A DNA stretch of 11,586 bases from an uncultured Granulicatella sp. (lineage in GTDB: Bacteria > Bacillota > Bacilli > Lactobacillales > Aerococcaceae), in the NCBI GenBank assembly GCA_947254045.1, contig CAMYBO010000026.1, positions 1 through 11,586 of the forward strand, given 5' to 3'. The notes under the pieces were generated by a model. That model saw nothing but the letters and a program-made list of their open reading frames with translations. It was not told where the DNA came from and searched no databases. Below, piece by piece: positions 6,796 to 11,586 of this stretch. The number at the start of each line of letters is the position of its first letter. Positions within the stretch are counted from its first letter, which is position 1. The translations under genes were made by a program, and so were the position numbers.

Positions 6796-8037
6796 ACTAC
6801 ACAACAATTGTTAGAAACGGTGAATCGTTTTAAAAAAGAAATCAATATTGCTTCAACAAATTCGAAAAATGAAGCACTAGAAGCAATGGCTCTTGCATTG
6901 TTAGAAGATACAGATGCTATTTTAAAAGCGAATGCATTAGATTTAGAAAAAGCAAAAGGATATATCTCAGAAGTAATGTTGGATCGTTTGAGATTAGATG
7001 AAGCTAGAATCCAAGCAATGGCTGAAGGTATTCGACAAGTCGCTCAATTACCAGACCCAGTTGGAGAATTGATTGAAGAGACGGTTGGCGCACAAAATAT
7101 TCAAATTAAGAAGAAGAGAGTGCCATTTGGTGTAATTGGAATTATTTATGAGAGCAGACCCAATGTTACCTCAGATGCAGTAGCGTTATCAATTAAGAGT
7201 GGAAATGCGGTTGTATTAAGAGGTGGAAAGGAAGCATATCAAAGTGCTTTTGCGATTGTGACAGCCTTGAAAAAGGGATTAGCTAAAACATCAATTTCTC
7301 CAGAATGTATTCAATTAGTCAGTGATACTAGTAGGGAAAGTGCGAGGGCATTAATGAAAGCAAAAGGCTTTATTGATGTGTTAATTCCTCGTGGTGGAGC
7401 TGGATTAATTCGTGCAGTGATTGAAAATGCCATTGTTCCAGTCATTGAAACAGGTACAGGAATTGTGCATATTTATATTGATAAAGATGCTGATTTATCT
7501 AAAGCGATAAAGATTGTCGAAAATGCTAAAATGAGTCGTCCATCCGTATGTAATGCGATGGAAGTTTGTGTGGTTCATGAAGCCATTGCACCTCAATTTT
7601 TACCGTTATTAAAAGAAACGTTAGTGGACAATCATAGTCCAGCAGTTGAGTTAAGAGTGGATGAAAAAGCAGCTCAATACATCTCAGGAGTGAAAGCTCA
7701 AAAAGAAGATTTTGATACGGAGTTTTCTGATTATATTATGGCTGTAAAAGTCGTTAGTTCGATTGAAGAAGCAGTCGATCATATTGAAACTCATAGTACT
7801 CATCATTCGGATGCGATTATTTCAGAAGCGGATGATGCGATTAAATTCTTTACAACGAGAGTGGATAGTGCAGCCGTTTATGTCAATGCTTCTACTCGAT
7901 TTACAGATGGTGGAGAATTTGGGTTAGGATGTGAAATGGGAATTTCTACTCAAAAATTACATGCTAGAGGACCAATGGGCTTAAAAGAAATGACAACTTA
8001 TAAATATATTGTGTATGGAGAAGGTCAGGTGAGATAA
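6793..8037 (+). CDS. proA: Glutamate-5-semialdehyde dehydrogenase (gamma-glutamyl phosphate reductase)
   Basis: ProA reduces gamma-glutamyl phosphate with NADPH to glutamate-5-semialdehyde, the second step of proline synthesis. The semialdehyde cyclises to the ProC substrate. The 414-residue protein is of usual length. Visible motifs are FGVIGIIYESRPNVTSDA (112-129) and SGNAVVLRGGKEA (136-148) of the nucleotide-binding part, VIETGTGIVHIYID (217-230), the catalytic cysteine Cys253 in RPSVCNAME (249-257), and the C-terminal signature TRFTDGGEFGLGCEMGIST (368-386). It begins with TTG, supported by AAGGAGG. The unstable intermediate is normally passed within a ProB-ProA complex, consistent with the 13-nt gap. 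It belongs to the aldehyde dehydrogenase superfamily, and context and the VCNAME motif exclude other members. Confidence 0.96.
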   Translation: MTTQQLLETVNRFKKEINIASTNSKNEALEAMALALLEDTDAILKANALDLEKAKGYISEVMLDRLRLDEARIQAMAEGIRQVAQLPDPVGELIEETVGAQNIQIKKKRVPFGVIGIIYESRPNVTSDAVALSIKSGNAVVLRGGKEAYQSAFAIVTALKKGLAKTSISPECIQLVSDTSRESARALMKAKGFIDVLIPRGGAGLIRAVIENAIVPVIETGTGIVHIYIDKDADLSKAIKIVENAKMSRPSVCNAMEVCVVHEAIAPQFLPLLKETLVDNHSPAVELRVDEKAAQYISGVKAQKEDFDTEFSDYIMAVKVVSSIEEAVDHIETHSTHHSDAIISEADDAIKFFTTRVDSAAVYVNASTRFTDGGEFGLGCEMGISTQKLHARGPMGLKEMTTYKYIVYGEGQVR

Positions 8038-8038
8038 G

Positions 8039-8836
8039 ATGAAAAGCATTGGAATCATTGGTTTAGGAAATATGGGAAAAGTCATTGCGACCATTGCTGC
8101 AAAACATGAAACTTATCCAGTATTACTTGCGAATCGTACTCATGATAAGGCAGTGAAGCTAGCAGAAAAATTAGATGCGACAGCAGTTACCAATAAACAA
8201 GTCTTCGAACAGGCAAATGTGATTTTCCTAGGAGTAAAACCAAATCAAATTCAAGCGTTATTAAAAGAAAACAAAAATATCTTAGAGCGACGAGAGTCCA
8301 TTCTATTAATTAGTATGGCTGCAGGAGTGACTTTAGAACAGTTACAATCTATGACAGATACTCGTCATCGTTGGATTCGTATGATGCCAAATACACCATT
8401 AGAAGTAGCAGAAGGTGTGATTAGTTTGTCTCTGGGGGAAAAAGCAACTTTACAAGATAAAGAAGTCTTTGTTTCATTATTGCAATCTGGTGGAACTGTA
8501 ATAGAATTACCGGAAGCTCAAATAGATGCTGCTACAGCATTAGCAGGTTGTGGACCAGCTTTTGTTTATATTTTTATTGAAGCATTAGCAGAAGCAGGAG
8601 TGAGTATGGGCTTGTCTAGAGAAGTTGCGTTGCAATTAGCGACTCAAACCGTTAAAGGTTCTGCAAGTATGGTGGGTGAAATAAAGGATCATCCTGCTAT
8701 TTTAAAAGAAAAAGTTTGCAGCCCAGGTGGTTCAACGATTGCTGGAGTGATTTCATTAGAACAAACAGGATTTAGATCAAGTGTTATTCAAGCAGCTAGA
8801 CGTGCTAAAGAAAGAACAGAAGAATTAGGACAATGA
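8039..8836 (+). CDS. proC: Pyrroline-5-carboxylate reductase
   Basis: ProC reduces pyrroline-5-carboxylate to L-proline with NAD(P)H, the last step of the pathway. The 265-residue protein has an N-terminal Rossmann fold with IGIIGLGNMG (4-13) and the conserved segments FLGVKPNQ (63-70), ISMAAGVTLEQL (91-102) and MPNTP (116-120). The C-terminal helical dimerisation/active-site domain has ALAGCGPAFVYIFIEALAEA (167-186) and the signature KVCSPGGSTIAGV (225-237). The start ATG is 1 nt after the proA stop, and AGGTGAG (8027-8033) is within the end of proA, so translation is almost certainly coupled. It completes a contiguous proBAC set. Confidence 0.96.
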   Translation: MKSIGIIGLGNMGKVIATIAAKHETYPVLLANRTHDKAVKLAEKLDATAVTNKQVFEQANVIFLGVKPNQIQALLKENKNILERRESILLISMAAGVTLEQLQSMTDTRHRWIRMMPNTPLEVAEGVISLSLGEKATLQDKEVFVSLLQSGGTVIELPEAQIDAATALAGCGPAFVYIFIEALAEAGVSMGLSREVALQLATQTVKGSASMVGEIKDHPAILKEKVCSPGGSTIAGVISLEQTGFRSSVIQAARRAKERTEELGQ

Positions 8837-8845
8837 AGAAGTGAA

Positions 8846-8930
8846 CATGAACTCAATTTTTACTGATGTGAAAAAAATCATACAAATGTATAGGTGAAAT
8901 AATCATTTGAATTGAGTTTGTGAGATTTTT
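8846..8930 (+). terminator. Hairpin at the end of the polA-proBAC transcript
   Basis: AACTCAATT (8850-8858) pairs with AATTGAGTT (8910-8918) and extends outward through two G-U pairs to CATG (8846-8849) and TGTG (8919-8922). An inner stem, CAAATG (8883-8888) with CATTTG (8904-8909), stacks directly on it, leaving a 24-nt bulge on the 5' side. A short T-run follows at 8926-8930. The stem is AT-rich and the loop long, so termination is probably inefficient. The 3' arm contains the -35 of the typA promoter. Confidence 0.45.
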
Positions 8931-8940
8931 GTAGTATAAT
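8912..8940 (+). promoter_or_regulatory. typA promoter
   Basis: TTGAGT (8912-8917) is followed by a 17-bp spacer and a consensus TATAAT (8935-8940). Transcription should start near 8947, giving an approximately 80-nt leader. The -35 lies inside the 3' arm of the upstream hairpin. Confidence 0.8.
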
Positions 8941-8962
8941 TTCTGAGTTGAAAAGAGGTTTG

Positions 8963-9000
8963 AGTGATGGAAATTCCATTTTTAAGTGTATTCCATCACT
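8963..9000 (+). promoter_or_regulatory. Hairpin in the typA leader
   Basis: AGTGATGGAA (8963-8972) and TTCCATCACT (8991-9000) form a perfect 10-bp stem with an 18-nt loop, followed by a T-rich stretch (9000-9011). An alternative short stem (GGAA with TTCC, 8969-8977) shares the 5' arm. The hairpin also covers the start codon of the small open frame at 8967. It could be an attenuator, an RNA-stability element or a temperature-responsive structure. The sequence alone does not decide. Confidence 0.5.
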
Positions 9001-9032
9001 TTCATTTTGTTACAAATTGGAGGAAAACATGA
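8967..9032 (+). CDS. Possible 21-residue leader peptide upstream of typA
   Basis: ATG at 8967 is preceded by AAAAGAGG (8951-8958) at 8-nt spacing. The frame runs 21 codons to TGA (9030-9032), overlapping the typA ATG as ATGA, the typical arrangement for translational coupling. The peptide contains FHHFHF (residues 9-14) and a basic end (WRKT). It starts about 20 nt after the predicted transcription start and its start codon is inside the leader hairpin. A frame of this length is not rare by chance, so coding status is uncertain. I recognise no homologue. Confidence 0.35.
   Translation: MEIPFLSVFHHFHFVTNWRKT
9019..9031 (+). promoter_or_regulatory. Ribosome site fixing the typA start
   Basis: GGAGGA (9019-9024) lies 4 nt before ATG (9029-9031), and the product from there begins MKLRNDIRNIAIIAHVDHGK, the normal TypA N-terminus. 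An in-frame TTG at 8948 would add 27 unrelated residues, has no ribosome site and coincides with the transcription start, so it is rejected. Confidence 0.9.
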
Positions 9033-10879
9033 AATTAAGAAATGATATTCGTAATATTGCCATTATCGCTCACGTTGACCATGGTAAAACAACATTAGTA
9101 GACGAATTATTAAAACAATCAGAAACACTAGACGAACGTACAGAATTATCAGAACGTGCAATGGACTCAAACGATATTGAACGTGAACGTGGTATCACGA
9201 TTTTAGCGAAAAATACTGCTGTTCAATATAAAGGTACTCGTATTAACATCATGGATACACCAGGACACGCGGACTTTGGTGGAGAAGTAGAACGTATCAT
9301 GAAAATGGTGGACGGTGTAGTTTTAGTTGTAGATGCTTATGAAGGAACAATGCCTCAAACACGTTTCGTATTGAAAAAAGCATTAGAACAACATTTAACA
9401 CCAATCGTAGTAGTGAATAAAATTGACCGTGATGCTGCTCGCCCAGAAGAAGTGGTCGATGAAGTATTAGAATTATTTATCGAATTAGGAGCAGATGATG
9501 ATCAATTAGAATTCCCAGTTGTTTATGCTTCAGCATTAAATGGAACTTCTAGTATGTCAGATAATCCTGCAGATCAAGAACAAACAATGGACTATCTATT
9601 CGATACAATTATTGAACATATTCCTGCACCGGTTGATAATTCAGATGAACCATTACAATTCCAAGTATCATTATTAGACTATAATGATTATGTAGGACGT
9701 ATCGGTATCGGTCGTGTATTCCGTGGAACTGTAAAAGTTGGTGACCAAGTTTCTCTATTAAAATTAGATGGAACGAAGAAAAACTTCCGTGTTACAAAAT
9801 TATTTGGTTTCTTTGGATTAAATCGTTTAGAAATCAACGAAGCAAAAGCAGGGGACTTAATCGCTGTTTCAGGGATGGAAGATATCTTCGTTGGGGAAAC
9901 TGTAACACCAGTAGATGCACAAGAATCATTACCTGTTTTACACATTGATGAACCAACATTACAAATGACATTCTTGACAAATAACTCACCATTTGCAGGA
10001 CGTGAAGGAAAATACGTAACAGCACGTAAAATCGAAGAACGTTTAATGCGTGAATTACAAACAGACGTATCTCTAAAAGTAGAACCAACAGATTCACCAG
10101 ATGCATGGATTGTATCAGGACGTGGAGAATTACATTTATCAATTTTAATTGAAAATATGCGTCGTGAAGGATACGAATTACAAGTATCTCGTCCAGAAGT
10201 AATCATTAAAGAAATTGATGGCGTAAAATGTGAACCATTTGAACGTGTACAAATTGACACTCCAGAAGAATACATGGGTTCAATTATTGAATCTTTAAGT
10301 AACCGTAAAGGTGAAATGCAAGATATGCAACACAGTGAAAATGGACAAGTTCGTATCGTATTCTTAGTACCAGCTCGTGGATTATTAGGATATACAACAG
10401 AATTCTTATCAATGACTCGTGGATACGGAATTATGAACCACACATTCGATCAATATTTACCATATATTTCTGCAAATATTGGCGGACGTAGAAATGGTGC
10501 ATTAGTTTCTACAGATACTGGTAAATCAACAACTTACGGAATTATGGGTGTTGAAGACCGTGGAGTAATCTTCACTGAACCAGGTACAGAAATTTATGAA
10601 GGAATGATTGTTGGAGAACACTCTCGTGAAAATGACTTAGCGGTTAATATTACGAAAGCAAAACAACAAACAAATGTTCGTTCAGCAACGAAAGACCAAA
10701 CTGCTGTGATTAAAACACCGAAGAAATTATCATTAGAAGAATCATTAGAATTCTTATCAGATGATGAATATTGCGAAATTACACCAGAAACGATTCGTTT
10801 AAGAAAACAAATCTTAAACAAAGGTGAGCGTGAAAAAGCAAATAAACGTAAAAAACAAGCAGAAGCTGAAAATAACTAA
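9029..10879 (+). CDS. typA: Ribosome-associated GTPase TypA/BipA
   Basis: TypA is a translational GTPase of the EF-G/LepA superfamily that binds the ribosome and helps subunit assembly, especially of the 50S, under cold and other stress. The 616-residue length is typical. The G domain has AHVDHGKTT (14-22, P-loop), RGIT (54-57), DTPGHADFGGEVER (76-89), NKID (130-133) and SALNG (168-172). Next come a beta-barrel domain (about 204-290), an EF-G III/V-like region and the TypA-specific C-terminal domain (about 480-616). The last contains GGRRNGALVSTDTGKSTTYG and GEHSRENDL, and ends in a lysine-rich tail. The unique C-terminal domain separates it from EF-G and LepA. It is transcribed from its own promoter (8912-8940) with a structured leader. 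No strong terminator directly follows the stop; the next is at 10988-11035. Confidence 0.96.
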   Translation: MKLRNDIRNIAIIAHVDHGKTTLVDELLKQSETLDERTELSERAMDSNDIERERGITILAKNTAVQYKGTRINIMDTPGHADFGGEVERIMKMVDGVVLVVDAYEGTMPQTRFVLKKALEQHLTPIVVVNKIDRDAARPEEVVDEVLELFIELGADDDQLEFPVVYASALNGTSSMSDNPADQEQTMDYLFDTIIEHIPAPVDNSDEPLQFQVSLLDYNDYVGRIGIGRVFRGTVKVGDQVSLLKLDGTKKNFRVTKLFGFFGLNRLEINEAKAGDLIAVSGMEDIFVGETVTPVDAQESLPVLHIDEPTLQMTFLTNNSPFAGREGKYVTARKIEERLMRELQTDVSLKVEPTDSPDAWIVSGRGELHLSILIENMRREGYELQVSRPEVIIKEIDGVKCEPFERVQIDTPEEYMGSIIESLSNRKGEMQDMQHSENGQVRIVFLVPARGLLGYTTEFLSMTRGYGIMNHTFDQYLPYISANIGGRRNGALVSTDTGKSTTYGIMGVEDRGVIFTEPGTEIYEGMIVGEHSRENDLAVNITKAKQQTNVRSATKDQTAVIKTPKKLSLEESLEFLSDDEYCEITPETIRLRKQILNKGEREKANKRKKQAEAENN

Positions 10880-10942
10880 TTATAATAGAAAATGACTTTG
10901 CTAATAGTAGTTATGGCGCAAGCATTCTCGTTGAAACGAGTC
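10880..10942. other. typA-IS spacer and probable insertion sequence boundary
   Basis: This short AT-rich stretch after typA holds an imperfectly placed inverted repeat, ATAACTA (10872-10878) with TAGTTAT (10908-10914), without a U-tract, and then the GC-rich motif copy. The left end of the IS1182-type element must lie somewhere here or within the first bases of the remnant. No terminal inverted repeat or target duplication can be assigned without the other end. Confidence 0.35.
10907..10940 (+). repeat. Second copy of the GTAG-N4-GGCGCAAGCA plus hairpin motif
   Basis: GTAG (10907-10910), 4 nt, then GGCGCAAGCA (10915-10924), 2 nt, and a hairpin CTCGTT/AACGAG (10927-10940). This has the same order and spacing as 2824-2853, where the hairpin sequence differs but the GGCGCAAGCA 10-mer is identical. 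It sits in the typA 3' region directly before the transposase remnant. Whether it belongs to the typA transcript, to the insertion sequence end or to a dispersed repeat is open. Confidence 0.4.
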
Positions 10943-10979
10943 TCAAATTTTCCGGTGAGGCTGGGCAGTAAGTCTCAAA
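10939..10979. repeat. 9-bp direct repeat AGTCTCAAA at the transposase 3' end
   Basis: AGTCTCAAA occurs at 10939-10947 and again at 10971-10979, separated by 23 bp. The first copy contains the stop codon (minus strand) of the transposase remnant. It may be part of the subterminal sequence of the insertion sequence; the exact IS end cannot be placed because the other end is outside the window. Confidence 0.4.
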
Positions 10980-11586
10980 AATAGAAGAAAGCACGTCCCG
11001 ATTTTGACTGAAATCAAAATTAGGACGTGCTTTTTAATAAATTCAGTAAAATCAAGGGAGATAAACCACCCTTGATTTATATTATTTAAGATATATTTCC
11101 TTAATCTCTGCAAATTCATCCCTAAAAAGAGCAGACCAATGTCATTATGAACTGCATTTTTACCTCTAACATGAGTTCTGCGCATGCCAAAATTGCGCTT
11201 CATTTGACCGAAAACTGGCTTAACCTCAATTTTTCGTTGAGCATATATACTACTTCCACGGTCACTATGTAACGCTTCTTTAATCGTTTCTTTATAATCA
11301 ATAATAGGATAGTGTTGGAGTAATAAAGTAAAGTATACGAAAATGTTTTTAATGATAGAGGAAAACTGTTCATTACTTCTAAAATTATTAATAACATGGT
11401 AACAGACATAAGTTTGTTGAGAAAGCCACTGCATCGGAATATTTTCTTCATTTAATTGAACAATTTTTCTACCACTATACGTAGAACGAGTATAAGCGAA
11501 GAGAATTATTTTTAATAACATACGAGGATGATGAGCAGGTCTACCCATTTTTGATGTTGTATTAGGAAAGATAATAGAATCTGGAA
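10943..11586 (-). pseudogene. IS1182-family transposase, internally deleted remnant, 5' end outside window
   Basis: The minus-strand frame is open from the right edge to TGA (10943-10945). Counting from the Met at 11548, residues 1-78 match the N-terminal part of IS1182-type DDE transposases (GRPAHHPRMLLKIILFAYT, SGRKIVQLNEENIP, then a helical region with NNFRSNEQ). The family-like PDSIIFPNT lies just upstream, so that Met is internal. Residues 85-150 match the C-terminal part (YAQRKIEVKPVFGQMKRN, THVRGKNAVHNDIGLLFLGM). The central roughly 270-300 residues of the family, holding both catalytic aspartates, are missing. The join is at about 11296-11317 and preserves the frame. The catalytic Glu expected in KIDVEPVFG appears as Lys110. 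The protein cannot be an active transposase. The element could still be moved in trans if both ends remain. Confidence 0.8.
10988..11035. terminator. Long bidirectional terminator downstream of typA, inside the IS remnant
   Basis: AAAGCACGTCC (10988-10998) pairs with GGACGTGCTTT (11023-11033), and the stem continues with ATTTTGA (11001-11007) and TCAAAAT (11014-11020) around a short loop. A T-run follows on the plus strand (11031-11035) and a T-rich TTTCTTCT on the minus strand. It can end typA transcription and the minus-strand transposase transcript, and on the minus strand it is read as coding sequence of the transposase C-terminus. Confidence 0.8.

Noticed and set aside
8847..8897. 16-codon open frame after proC
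   Set aside because: It has only a weak purine-rich stretch before it, lies within the proC 3' hairpin and has no recognisable features. Chance is more likely.
8948..9028. 27-residue N-terminal extension of typA from an in-frame TTG
   Set aside because: The TTG coincides with the predicted transcription start and has no ribosome site. The ATG at 9029 has GGAGGA and yields the normal TypA N-terminus.
9688..10443. 251-codon minus-strand open frame inside typA
   Set aside because: It is the complement of strongly conserved typA coding sequence, with unnatural Ser/Pro/Arg-rich composition and no ribosome site. It is a shadow frame.
1..11586. CRISPR arrays, tRNA or rRNA genes, toxin-antitoxin or defence genes, phage genes
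   Set aside because: None was seen by eye on either strand. There are no regularly spaced direct repeats, no cloverleaf-like GTTCRA-type T arms in spacers, and no spare coding space beyond the genes listed.

Overview
The window is AT-rich, densely coded DNA from a low-GC Gram-positive bacterium, most likely Lactobacillales. This rests on strong GGAGG-type ribosome sites, GTG/TTG starts, the DivIVA type, a 327-residue phosphotransacetylase, a Bacillus-type DNA polymerase I with a degenerate proofreading domain, and an IS1182-family transposase of the kind common in lactic acid bacteria. A family or genus (for example Carnobacteriaceae/Granulicatella) would be a guess. Most of the window is ordinary core genome. 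The less explained parts are in the intergenic spaces and at the right edge.

Layout: (1) 2-313, the 3' end of divIVA, ending at a hairpin (316-350) shared with a convergent pair. (2) 340-1544, minus strand, a split ThrE-type threonine/serine exporter whose two genes overlap by ATGA, with a good extended -10 promoter and dyad symmetries near 1560-1609. (3) 1748-2731, pta, monocistronic, with its own terminator (2747-2787). (4) 2791-2940, an intergenic stretch with a compact GC-rich structured element that is not explained by any gene. (5) 2991-8836, polA followed by the complete proline pathway proB-proA-proC with gaps of 30, 13 and 1 nt, so probably one transcript. (6) 8837-9028, a spacer where the proC 3' hairpin overlaps the -35 of the typA promoter. 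The typA leader then carries a 10-bp hairpin and a 21-codon open frame that ends in an ATGA overlap with typA. (7) 9029-10879, typA/bipA. (8) 10880-11586, a second copy of the GC-rich motif seen in the pta-polA spacer, a long bidirectional terminator, and an internally deleted IS1182-family transposase on the minus strand that runs off the right edge.

How the genes work together: ProB and ProA convert glutamate to glutamate-5-semialdehyde, which cyclises to pyrroline-5-carboxylate, and ProC reduces this to proline. Pta makes acetyl phosphate from acetyl-CoA in overflow/energy metabolism. The two ThrE subunits should form one inner-membrane amino-acid exporter. PolA and TypA are housekeeping replication/repair and ribosome-associated functions.

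No complete novel multi-gene system is visible. The best candidates for new biology are the two-copy motif GTAG-N4-GGCGCAAGCA followed by a hairpin (2824-2868 and 10907-10940) and the typA leader (8947-9028). Both are inferences from reading the sequence without any computation.
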